A program made the translations under genes and the position numbers. This document shows, in pieces, positions 15,752 to 23,029 of a DNA stretch of 34,065 nucleotides (its first letter is position 1; every line of letters starts with the position of its first letter). The notes under the pieces were generated by a model. It was not told where the DNA came from and searched no databases. It was given only the letters and a program-made list of their open reading frames with translations. The DNA is from Spirochaetia bacterium (lineage in GTDB: Bacteria; Spirochaetota; Spirochaetia; PWKH01): NCBI GenBank assembly GCA_021736505.1, contig JAIPFU010000007.1, positions 1-34,065 on the forward strand. The letters run 5' to 3'.

Positions 15752-16849
15752 ATGAAAAAACTTGATAAGAATACAAAGTTTTCGTTTCAGGAACAAATAT
15801 CAGATATACTTGAGAACAGAATTATTGATGGCAAATACAAGGTTGGTGAAAAACTTCCATCTCTGCGTATAATTGGCAATGAGTTCTCAGTAAGTCATGA
15901 AACTGCTAAAGGTGCTTTAAGCTTACTTCAGAATAAAGGTTTGCTGGAAATTATTCCCAGTAAAGGTGCATTTGTCAGCAGTAGTAAATATAAAAGAAAA
16001 CCAAGCGGTTTGATTGCAGTGGTAATAGATACTGGAGAAGGTACTACACCAAAAAATCAGCTGGATATCTTATTTAGTAAAATATTTGAAGTAATGCATT
16101 CGGAATTAAACAAATATGGCTGGCATCCTTTAACAAGCTATGTATGTTACAAAAATCTTGAAAGCCGTAATACATTTATTAGTCTGCTTGAAAAAGTTGA
16201 TGGACTTATACTTGCTAATCTAATTGAGCCTGAACTTCTTGCTCTAGCAAAATCAAGGCATGTTCCTGTTGTATCTCTTCTGCCTGCAATTCATGTTGAT
16301 TACATTGACCAAGTGGATCTGCATTTTGAAAAGATATTTTTCGATACTACAAAGAGATTTATTGAGTTAGGATACCGAAAAATAACATTTATGGAGAATA
16401 TTAAATATTTTGAATCTGCTGAAAACAAACAGAATGGAATTAAAAAAGCTATAGCAGAATCTGCATTCCAGAACGACATTATATTTGATCGAATTGATTT
16501 AAATTCGTGGAAAATGAATGATTATGAAAATGCAGTTGAAGATTGGCTTAAAAAGGGACAAAAATCTGATGTTCTTATATGTTCAAACGATAATATGGCA
16601 ATAGCTGCCTTGAAAGTCTTCCGGAAAAATAAAGTCAAAGTACCAGAACAGATAAAGTTAATTGGGACAAGAAATACAAGTGCCTGTGAGGCCTCTCATC
16701 CGACTCTTTCAAGTATTGATTATCGATATGATAGATTAATTGAACTAGCATCCAAACGATTGAAGGAAAGAATTATGGGGGATGAAGGACCGTACATACA
16801 CAGTTTTATCTTAGGCGAGCTAATTGAACGTGAAACAACAAAACAATAA
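15752..16849 (+). CDS. GntR-LacI hybrid transcriptional regulator (AraR-like architecture)
   Basis: A 365-aa regulator with an N-terminal GntR winged helix (about 5-70: FQEQISDILENRIIDGKYKVGEKLPSLR, then a recognition helix around SVSHETAKGAL) and a C-terminal LacI/periplasmic-binding-type sensor domain (about 85-365, with SDVLICSNDNMAIAALKVF and IKLIGTRNT). AraR of Bacillus has the same architecture and binds a palindrome centred on TACGTA. ATG 15752 is preferred because GGA lies 6 nt before it; an in-frame ATG at 15734 has no Shine-Dalgarno sequence. It lies between the ABC operon and the URO-D gene, both of which have the shared operator, so it is the likely repressor. No such site was seen before its own gene. 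Confidence 0.85.
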   Translation: MKKLDKNTKFSFQEQISDILENRIIDGKYKVGEKLPSLRIIGNEFSVSHETAKGALSLLQNKGLLEIIPSKGAFVSSSKYKRKPSGLIAVVIDTGEGTTPKNQLDILFSKIFEVMHSELNKYGWHPLTSYVCYKNLESRNTFISLLEKVDGLILANLIEPELLALAKSRHVPVVSLLPAIHVDYIDQVDLHFEKIFFDTTKRFIELGYRKITFMENIKYFESAENKQNGIKKAIAESAFQNDIIFDRIDLNSWKMNDYENAVEDWLKKGQKSDVLICSNDNMAIAALKVFRKNKVKVPEQIKLIGTRNTSACEASHPTLSSIDYRYDRLIELASKRLKERIMGDEGPYIHSFILGELIERETTKQ

Positions 16850-16885
16850 AACACTTATTACTATAACTTTGGAGATATAAAATAT

Positions 16886-17902
16886 ATGAATACTAATGAA
16901 AATGTACACATGAAAAACAAAAAAAAATATCATCAAATGATAACTGATATGCAGCGCTGTACTTATGAAGAAGCAGAAAAAGTTCTGAGAACAAACATAT
17001 GCAGCGATGTTTTTTTCCAAGGTCCGCATCCAATTAATCAGTTAAATGGTTTGGACTCCCTGCTTGAAAATTATTATAAACCTTTTTTCAAGTCCTTTAG
17101 CCGTATTGAACGAAGAGATTTTATTTTAATGGGGGGGATTTATAATAGCCGGAATTGGGCAGCTTCAACAGGATTTTATTCTGCAGTGTTTACTAGTGAC
17201 TGGCTAGGCATACCAGCATCAAACAGGCATGTATCAGTGCGGTATGGGGAATTTGTTAATTTTACATCGGATAATAAAATAAAAGAGATATACCTAATAA
17301 TAGATATTCTTGATCTTTTAAGACAGGTCGGTCTGCCAGTAACCGCACCTAGTCTAGGGTTAGAAGGAGCCTTTTATTCACCTGCAAGTCAGGATGGTAT
17401 ACTGTTGAGACAGCAATCCCAAGAAGCTTCTAGAAAAAGTTTGGAATTGGTAGAAAATATGATTTTCGACGGTTTGAGCAAATATAAAAACGATGGCCTG
17501 CAGGGTATGGGGATGGAAAGATTCTGGGATCCGAATATGATGTGGTATGGTCCGAGCGGAATCGGTACTACCTTGGGAATTGACGGTTTTCAAAAGTATC
17601 ATCAGGAGCCATTCTTAAAAGCTTTTCCTGACCGGAAAGGCGGACATAATCATAAAGCCCGTTTTGCCGATGGCAATTATGTTGCTTCAACAGGTTGGCC
17701 GAGCGTTTTTGCAACACATAGCGGGGGAGATTTTCTTGGAATTCCTGCAACCAATAAAAAAATTACCATGAGAGTTATGGACTTCTGGCGACGGGACGGG
17801 GAAGTACTTCTTGAAAATTGGGTTTTTATTGATTTAATTGATTTGCTTCTTCAGATGGGAATTGATGTTTTTGATAGGATGAATCAACTGTATTTTACAT
17901 AA
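16886..17902 (+). CDS. Second tandem SnoaL-like protein (two domains), function unknown
   Basis: A 338-aa protein with two SnoaL-like domains, about 18-150 and 185-330. The second has the classic ester-cyclase pattern: MMWYGPSGIGTTLGIDGF, then EPFLKAFPDRKGG and TGWPSVFATHSGGDFLGIPATNKKITMRVMDFWRRDG. The first domain repeats it as VFFQGPHPINQLNGLDSL, FYSAVFTSDWLGIPASNRHVSVRYGEF. The wording of the pattern differs from the protein at 11021, so this is a relative and not a copy. It follows the GntR gene by 36 nt with GGAG upstream (a long spacing of 11 nt) and may be cotranscribed with it. Substrate and reaction are unknown. Confidence 0.7.
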   Translation: MNTNENVHMKNKKKYHQMITDMQRCTYEEAEKVLRTNICSDVFFQGPHPINQLNGLDSLLENYYKPFFKSFSRIERRDFILMGGIYNSRNWAASTGFYSAVFTSDWLGIPASNRHVSVRYGEFVNFTSDNKIKEIYLIIDILDLLRQVGLPVTAPSLGLEGAFYSPASQDGILLRQQSQEASRKSLELVENMIFDGLSKYKNDGLQGMGMERFWDPNMMWYGPSGIGTTLGIDGFQKYHQEPFLKAFPDRKGGHNHKARFADGNYVASTGWPSVFATHSGGDFLGIPATNKKITMRVMDFWRRDGEVLLENWVFIDLIDLLLQMGIDVFDRMNQLYFT

Positions 17903-17936
17903 TCTGTAATTACCTATTATAATTTCTAATTACAGA
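17903..17936. other. Inverted repeat after the second SnoaL-like gene
   Basis: TCTGTAATTA (17903-17912) and TAATTACAGA (17927-17936) form a perfect 10-bp stem with a 14-nt loop directly after the stop codon. No T-run follows, so it is a 3'-end stabiliser or a weak terminator. Confidence 0.5.
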
Positions 17937-18031
17937 AAAATCTGCTAAAACCCAAACAAATTTATTGCACTTAGTACATTTATGCATACCCTGAGTATAT
18001 TCTATTTGCCTATCTTATTACCAGAATATTG

Positions 18032-18060
18032 TTGACTTCTGCTCAGGAATGGTATAGCAT
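18032..18060 (+). promoter_or_regulatory. Candidate promoter of the URO-D-like gene
   Basis: TTGACT (18032-18037), 17-bp spacer, TAGCAT (18055-18060). The leader is about 70 nt and the shared operator begins 3 bp after the -10. Confidence 0.55.
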
Positions 18061-18063
18061 AAA

Positions 18064-18081
18064 AGCGAATACGTAGTCATT
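18064..18081. promoter_or_regulatory. Operator site 2 (AGCGAATAC-GTAGTCATT), URO-D gene
   Basis: The right half GTAGTCATT is perfect. The left half AGCGAATAC keeps the GA and TAC positions. It overlaps the expected start site of the promoter at 18032-18060. Confidence 0.6.
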
Positions 18082-18136
18082 TTGATTTCTTATTAAAATT
18101 TGTTAGAAAAAGAAAAGAGAGGAACAATCAATAATT

Positions 18137-19180
18137 ATGTCAACATTACGAGAACGGAATTTCAGGCGCTTGAAAGAAAGTATCGCAGCAAAAAGCTCAG
18201 ATGGTCATGCAGTATTCAACTTCTATACTTTCCCTTTCTTCAGGTCGATTACGGGCGTAGATCTTGATCAGTATTTCCATAATCCGGAAGTGACACTTGA
18301 ATGCCAGCTCGAAGCCCTGGAGAAACTCGATGGTATTGGTAATCCGGTACCGGATATGGGCGCTGTTGCTGAGGCCAGCGGACTCGGAGGGATCGTACGC
18401 TTCGATGACTACGGATTCATTTCTGTACATCCGAATCCGAAGATCGCTTCGGCCTCAACATTCAGCGATGTGGACTGGCTGGAACCGGCTGACCCCTATG
18501 GGGACAATTACATGGGGCAAGCCTTGAAGACTCTGGAGTATATGGTCGATCACTGCCCTGAGGGCTACGGGATCAATCCCCACCCGATTATGGGTCCATT
18601 CACCGTGGGAGCGAGCATCAGGGGGATAAGCGACTTCGCTGCCGATACGATCATGGAACCTGATCTAGTTGCAAAAATCCTCGATGTGGTTATCGAGACC
18701 CAGATTAGATTTATGAAAGCCCAGGAAAAAATCCTCGGCTCACTGCACCACATTTTCCTTGCCGATGACCTCTCAGCATTCCTGAGCGAAGAAATGTACC
18801 GTGATATCATTCTTCCAGGTTATCACAGGCTTTTCGAACAGTTTCCCGATACCCAGCGATGGCTTCATAACGATTCAACTGCTCGTCATGTGGCTCCTGC
18901 AATTGCCGACTCCGGGATGGTTGCCTGGCAGTACCTGCCTGAGATCTCTCCGGCTGATGCCCTGAAGCTCACTGGTGGTAAGGTTACCCTTCTGGGAGGT
19001 CTGAACCCGCTTGATATGCAGAAATGGACCGAGGAAGAGACCTACGAGAAATGCGTTGAGGTCCTGAAGTCTTTCGGCGGCAATAATAAGTGCGTTCTGG
19101 CAGCGGGAGGATCGGTGAATCAGGTGCCGATTGCCAACTTAAAAGCAATGTTCAAAGCGGCTGATGAGTATAAGCTCTAG
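18137..19180 (+). CDS. URO-D superfamily protein (methyltransferase-like), unusual metal site
   Basis: A 347-aa TIM-barrel protein of the uroporphyrinogen-decarboxylase superfamily, which includes the corrinoid-dependent methyltransferases MtaA and CmuA. Family marks are the GINPHPIMGPFTVGASIRG segment (about 145-163), LADDLSAFLSEEMYRDIILPGYHRLFE (about 208-234) and LLGGLNPLDM. The methyltransferases bind zinc through HxC and a later Cys; here those places read HND (244-246) and AAGGS (322-326), so both thiols are missing. No corrinoid protein is adjacent. Base composition is much richer in G+C (33 of 60 in one counted line) than the genes around it. It starts its own unit with promoter and operator. 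A broken relative lies at 27507-28041. Confidence 0.75.
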   Translation: MSTLRERNFRRLKESIAAKSSDGHAVFNFYTFPFFRSITGVDLDQYFHNPEVTLECQLEALEKLDGIGNPVPDMGAVAEASGLGGIVRFDDYGFISVHPNPKIASASTFSDVDWLEPADPYGDNYMGQALKTLEYMVDHCPEGYGINPHPIMGPFTVGASIRGISDFAADTIMEPDLVAKILDVVIETQIRFMKAQEKILGSLHHIFLADDLSAFLSEEMYRDIILPGYHRLFEQFPDTQRWLHNDSTARHVAPAIADSGMVAWQYLPEISPADALKLTGGKVTLLGGLNPLDMQKWTEEETYEKCVEVLKSFGGNNKCVLAAGGSVNQVPIANLKAMFKAADEYKL

Positions 19181-19604
19181 GTCTGATGACATGGTGCGAG
19201 CAGTGAGGCTGTACGGTGCTCACAAAAGAGTGAGGTTTTCCTTAGCAGCATACCGAAATGACCAGAAGCAGAACATCATGAGAGTGATATGTCGGCGCCG
19301 CAGTTACAGAACTCTATCAGAAGGCTAGTTACACGAGCCGGAAAATCACTGATTTTCCGGCTTCAATTTCAATAGTGTAAGACTTCGACAGGGGCATTAT
19401 CCCATCAGGAAGCAGTGAAGAAGATAAATGACATCTGCAAGAAGTTCAAACTCAACTATTTCAAGATTCTACTTCTCAATCAAGATTCTACTTCGCAATG
19501 CTGTTTTGTAATTGGAAAATCTTGCCGGGAACTAAATATAATCGGGAACTAAAGATAATTAAAGCTTTCTCGGTTTTTACATGTATTAATTTTTGTTCAT
19601 AAAT
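19181..19604. other. Long non-coding stretch with two tandem duplications
   Basis: About 420 bp without a recognisable gene. The first 180 bp share the higher G+C of the URO-D gene. It holds a hairpin (19336-19362) and two tandem duplications: 19-bp units at 19461-19479 and 19480-19498 (one mismatch), and 17-bp units at 19526-19542 and 19543-19559 (one mismatch). A short frame around 19385-19555 reads SHQEAVKKINDICKKFKLN and could be a gene remnant; I do not recognise it. Confidence 0.6.
19336..19362 (+). terminator. Hairpin, probable terminator of the URO-D-like gene
   Basis: AGCCGGAAAATCA (19336-19348) and TGATTTTCCGGCT (19350-19362) form a 13-bp inverted repeat with a GC-rich base, followed by TCAATTTC. 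The T-run is short, so termination may be partial. Confidence 0.55.
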
Positions 19605-19645
19605 AAAATCCCTCTATATGGATATTTTCCAATAAGAGGGATTTT
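19605..19645 (-). terminator. Bidirectional rho-independent terminator, TRAP operon end
   Basis: AAAATCCCTCT (19605-19615) pairs with AGAGGGATTTT (19635-19645). Both strands continue with T after the stem. It ends the minus-strand dctPQM transcript 24 bp after the dctM stop and also stops any read-through from the left. Confidence 0.85.
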
Positions 19646-19669
19646 CTTCAGTACAATAACTTATTTTTT

Positions 19670-20953
19670 CTATTTCATTAACAAATTGGGTAGAAACATA
19701 GAGATCTCAGGAATAAATGTTATCAGCATCAAAGCTGTTACCATAACTAATATAAAAGGTACAATTGATCGAGATATTCTTTCAAATGAAACTCCGGAAA
19801 TCTGACAGGAGACAAAGAGATTAGCACCTAGCGGAGGTGTAACGAAGCCAATTGCCAAATTTATAACCATGATAATTCCAAATTGTACAGGACTCATACC
19901 TAAAGCTGTAACAATTGGCAGTAGAATAGGTGTTAAGATAATAACAGCAGCTAAAGTCTCCATGAATGTGCCAACAGCTAAGAGTAATAGATTAATAAGA
20001 ATAAAAATTATATATTTATTACTTGAAACACCGACAATAAAGTTAGCAATTAATTCAGGAATTCTTTCAAGTGTTAAAATTCTGCCGAAGCCTGCCGATG
20101 TTCCAATAATTACAAGAACCGTCGCAGTAATTAATCCGGAACGGAGGATAACATCCGGAAGTTCAACCAGCTTAATTTCTTTGTATACAAAAACTCCTAT
20201 TATATACCCGTAAATGACTGCTACAGCAGCAGCTTCAGTTGGTGTAAAAATACCGCCATAAATACCGCCAAGGATGATAACCGGAACCAATAAAGACCAT
20301 TTAGCTTCGTTGATGACTGATAGTTTCTCCTTAAAGCTGTATCTTTTATCCTCACCTTTATAATCATTTTTCTTTGATATGATATATGAATAAATCATAA
20401 GGGATATTCCAACTAGAATTCCAGGTAAAATACCTGCTAAGAATATTGCAGTTATCGAAACTCCTGCAGTTACTCCATAAATAACCATAGTTATACTTGG
20501 GGGAATCATAGCACCAATACTTCCGGAAGAGGCAATTAATGCTGAAGAAAACCCTTTATCATAGTTTTTCTTTGTCATTTCTGGAATTACCATAGTCCCT
20601 ATAGCTGCTACAGTTGCAGATCCTGTACCGGAGATTGCCGCAAAGAACATGCAGGCAACAACGGTGACTAAAGCTAATCCTCCTGTATGATGACCAAAAA
20701 ATACGTCTGCTACCTTAAGCAGCCGTTTAGAAATACCACCTTTTCCCATGAGATCACCGGCAAGTATAAAAAAAACTGCAGCCATAAGGGGGAAAGAATC
20801 CATTGCTGTAGTAAGTCCCTGCGCAAAGAAAGTGATATCAACAATACCGCTATAAAATATTGTACCCATAACTGCAAGTCCCAGGGATATACCGATAGGG
20901 ACGCTTAACATAGAAAACAGGATAAATCCTCCAAATAATATTACTGATGTCAT
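19670..20953 (-). CDS. dctM: TRAP transporter large permease (DctM)
   Basis: The 12-helix membrane subunit of a Na+-coupled tripartite ATP-independent periplasmic importer, 427 aa, full length. The family block LAGDLMGKGGISKRLLKVADVFFGHHTGGLALVTVVACMFFAAISGTGSATVAAIGTMVIPEM is intact in the first half (about residues 63-126, quoted here as landmarks GKGGIS, GHHTGG and ISGTGSATVAAIG), and VTPPLGANLFV is present in the second. Its start overlaps the DctQ stop by 1 nt (TAATG on the minus strand), with GGGAGGA upstream. It is the last gene of the TRAP operon. Confidence 0.95.
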   Translation of the reverse strand: MTSVILFGGFILFSMLSVPIGISLGLAVMGTIFYSGIVDITFFAQGLTTAMDSFPLMAAVFFILAGDLMGKGGISKRLLKVADVFFGHHTGGLALVTVVACMFFAAISGTGSATVAAIGTMVIPEMTKKNYDKGFSSALIASSGSIGAMIPPSITMVIYGVTAGVSITAIFLAGILPGILVGISLMIYSYIISKKNDYKGEDKRYSFKEKLSVINEAKWSLLVPVIILGGIYGGIFTPTEAAAVAVIYGYIIGVFVYKEIKLVELPDVILRSGLITATVLVIIGTSAGFGRILTLERIPELIANFIVGVSSNKYIIFILINLLLLAVGTFMETLAAVIILTPILLPIVTALGMSPVQFGIIMVINLAIGFVTPPLGANLFVSCQISGVSFERISRSIVPFILVMVTALMLITFIPEISMFLPNLLMK

Positions 20954-21513
20954 TATTTATCCTCCCCTGAGTTTTCGATGGCGGGTATAGTATTTTTTAT
21001 TCCATGCATTGGTCTATGATTAAATGTTTCATAGGGTGAAGAAAAGTTGCGTATTTTATAAACTAGATTCTGCATGAGTCTGATTGTTACAAGCGTGAAG
21101 CCTATTGGCACCGCGGAGTAGACAACTGACATAGAAATTTCCGTTGAAGCTGTTATCTGCCCTAATCTTGCAATTAGCTGGGCGACCTCAGTGCTTTGAA
21201 GTGCGATGATTACTGCAAAAATTAGAAACAGAATATCAGATATCAGCATGAGAATTTTTCTTACGCGAAGACTGAATAAATTTGTAAATACAAGTATTCG
21301 AATATGTCTTCCCTTTCGAACACCGTAGCTAATGCCAAAATACATGAGATAGATGAACATATATCGAGAAACTTCTTCAGACCAAGCTAATGAGTTTTTC
21401 GCCACATAGCGCATAAATACTTGTATACCAATAATTATACTCATGGAAAACAAAAGCGGAACCATGAAAATTGATTCAAAGTAATCATCTAGCCATGTTA
21501 ATATTTTTTTCAT
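20953..21513 (-). CDS. dctQ: TRAP transporter small permease (DctQ)
   Basis: The four-helix small membrane subunit of the TRAP importer, 186 aa. The family motif SLAWSEEVSRYMFIYLMYFGISYGVRKGRHIRI (about 38-70; key residues W-EE-R and G-H-I) is present. ATG 21513 is chosen because AAAGGA lies 9 nt upstream; the in-frame ATG at 21537 has none. A strong hairpin separates it from the dctP gene upstream. Confidence 0.93.
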   Translation of the reverse strand: MKKILTWLDDYFESIFMVPLLFSMSIIIGIQVFMRYVAKNSLAWSEEVSRYMFIYLMYFGISYGVRKGRHIRILVFTNLFSLRVRKILMLISDILFLIFAVIIALQSTEVAQLIARLGQITASTEISMSVVYSAVPIGFTLVTIRLMQNLVYKIRNFSSPYETFNHRPMHGIKNTIPAIENSGEDK

Positions 21514-21549
21514 AATAATGATCCTTTTGATGTACATAAAACACGAGTT

Positions 21550-21573
21550 GGGAGAAACAATCTTGTTTCTCCC
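21550..21573 (-). other. Intercistronic hairpin between dctP and dctQ
   Basis: GGGAGAAACAA (21550-21560) and TTGTTTCTCCC (21563-21573) form a perfect 11-bp stem with a 2-nt centre, 39 bp after the dctP stop on the minus strand. Like the hairpin at 13690-13732, it lies right behind a binding-protein gene and should keep that product in excess. Confidence 0.65.
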
Positions 21574-21612
21574 ATTTAAATTTAAATAACTCGTTTTTTC
21601 ATGTATTCCTTA

Positions 21613-22620
21613 TTATCTGTTTTTTTCAACGTCATCAAGAAAAATAGTAAACATTTCTTCGCCCGCTTTTTCTTTTACCAGACTTTGGGAAGTACTCATT
21701 AATTCTCTGAATTCAGCCTTAGCTTCCGGGCTGACTTCAGTTATTGTATTTCCTGCTGCTCTCACAACTTCCAATCCCTCTTCTTCCAATTCTTCAGCAG
21801 CTTTTCTTTGGTATGCACTTGTCTCTTCTAATGCCTGATCAACAAGTGTTCTATGTGATTCAGACAAGCCATCGTAGAACTCTTTATTCATAATTACTAC
21901 ATAAGGGCTGTATTTATGGCCTGTAAGACTAATAAATGGCTGTACTTCATAAAATTTCATTTTTTCGATATTTTCCATTGTGCATTCTTGACCATCCAGT
22001 ACTTTCTGCTGAAGAGCAGTAAATAATTCTCCCCAAGCCATTGGAGTAGGGCCAGCATTTACTGATTTCCATGCAGCAATTTGTACAGGATTTTCAGGTA
22101 CCCGCATTTTTATTCCAGTCATATCTTCTGGAGTATTAACAGGTCTTTTGCTGTTTGTCAGATGGCGGAAACCATTTTCCCAATATCCTAAACCTGCAAT
22201 ATTTTTTGAACTTAAAGCACTTAGCATTTTATCTCCAGCATTCCCATCTAGAACTTTATAAACATGCTCTCTTGAATCAAACATAAAGAAAGAATCGAGT
22301 ACAAAGAATTCTTTAGCAAAGGTAGCTAAATTGGTAGCTGAAACAGCTGTCATGGTAACATTACCGAGCTGCAGAGACTCCGTAAGCTCTCTGTCCCCTC
22401 CAAGCTGTCCATTGGAATAAATTTCTACTGTAATTTCTCCATTGGAGCTTTCTTCTATAAGTTCTTTGAATTTTGTAAAACCAAGTCCGAGGCTTGTCTC
22501 TTCCGGAAGTCCATGTCCGGCTTTAATTGTGATAGGGCCAACATTTTCACCATCACCCTGCGCAAAAACCAATCCTGCAAAAATTGAAAAACAAATCGCT
22601 AAAATTAATACCTTTTTCAT
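21613..22620 (-). CDS. dctP: TRAP transporter solute-binding protein (DctP)
   Basis: Periplasmic binding protein of the DctP family, 335 aa, with signal peptide MKKVLILAICFSIFAGLVFA and cleavage before QGD. The conserved arginine that binds the ligand carboxylate is in IKMRVPENPVQ, and the family block follows as PTPMAWGELFTALQQKVLDGQE. This argues that the imported compound is a carboxylate, for example a sugar acid or keto acid. ATG 22620 has AAGGAG 7 nt upstream; a longer frame to 22695 would cover the operator. The promoter and operator lie at 22658-22702. It is divergent from the LDH2-type gene, which carries the same operator. Confidence 0.93.
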   Translation of the reverse strand: MKKVLILAICFSIFAGLVFAQGDGENVGPITIKAGHGLPEETSLGLGFTKFKELIEESSNGEITVEIYSNGQLGGDRELTESLQLGNVTMTAVSATNLATFAKEFFVLDSFFMFDSREHVYKVLDGNAGDKMLSALSSKNIAGLGYWENGFRHLTNSKRPVNTPEDMTGIKMRVPENPVQIAAWKSVNAGPTPMAWGELFTALQQKVLDGQECTMENIEKMKFYEVQPFISLTGHKYSPYVVIMNKEFYDGLSESHRTLVDQALEETSAYQRKAAEELEEEGLEVVRAAGNTITEVSPEAKAEFRELMSTSQSLVKEKAGEEMFTIFLDDVEKNR

Positions 22621-22657
22621 TTTTTTCTCCTTTTTTAAGTTTTGTTGAAAATTAAAT

Positions 22658-22675
22658 AATGACAACGTAATCATT
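22658..22675. promoter_or_regulatory. Operator site 3 (AATGACAAC-GTAATCATT), TRAP operon
   Basis: An 18-bp near-palindrome overlapping the -10 of the dctP promoter on the minus strand. It has the same ATGA-N-N-AC core as sites 1, 2 and 4. Confidence 0.7.
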
Positions 22676-22702
22676 CTTAAGAGATGATTTATCATTTGTC
22701 AA
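22674..22702 (-). promoter_or_regulatory. Promoter of the dctPQM operon
   Basis: Read on the minus strand: TTGACA (complement of 22697-22702), 17-bp spacer, TAAGAA (complement of 22674-22679). The -35 is perfect and the -10 poor. The operator covers the -10 edge. Confidence 0.55.
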
Positions 22703-22884
22703 GTAAAATTTATCTGTAAAATTAATTTTAAATGGATCAAAAAATGTGGAATTATGAAGTATGAGAAAATATTTTATTGTATATATTCTTATATAGGTAA
22801 AATATTAAGCCTGTACTTATATAAACATAAAAAAAATAGTTTTTTAATTATTTTATTAGCAATATTTTTTTTTAAAGATAATTG
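22703..22884. other. AT-rich spacer in the dctP / LDH2 divergent region
   Basis: This is the middle of the 409-bp region between the two divergent starts. It is very rich in A and T with homopolymer runs and no open frame. I see nothing specific in it; it may be intrinsically curved DNA between the two operators, whose centres are 256 bp apart. Confidence 0.4.
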
Positions 22885-22913
22885 TAGACAACCAATGTGT
22901 TTTGGTTTATAGT
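22885..22913 (+). promoter_or_regulatory. Promoter of the LDH2-type oxidoreductase operon
   Basis: TAGACA (22885-22890), 17-bp spacer, TATAGT (22908-22913); each hexamer differs from consensus at one position. The operator begins right after the -10. Confidence 0.65.
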
Positions 22914-22931
22914 AGAGACTACGTAATCATT
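22914..22931. promoter_or_regulatory. Operator site 4 (AGAGACTAC-GTAATCATT), LDH2 operon
   Basis: A near-palindrome at about the transcription start of the promoter at 22885-22913. Half-sites agree with the other three sites at the GACTAC and GTA-TCATT positions. Confidence 0.7.
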
Positions 22932-22947
22932 TTAGGTTTTCAGAAAT

Positions 22948-22974
22948 GTTTTCTATAGAAATTCTATAGAAAAC
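22948..22974. promoter_or_regulatory. Perfect 13-bp inverted repeat in the LDH2 leader
   Basis: GTTTTCTATAGAA (22948-22960), one A, then TTCTATAGAAAAC (22962-22974). Each arm contains the palindrome TTCTATAGAA, so the site is also two direct copies 11 bp apart, one helical turn. It could be a second regulator site or an mRNA hairpin; it lies 17 bp after operator 4 and 55 bp before the ATG. Confidence 0.6.
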
Positions 22975-23029
22975 AGTAACCTATTGCACAGGCCATGAAA
23001 AAGACAAGATTAAGGGGAGTAATTAATCT

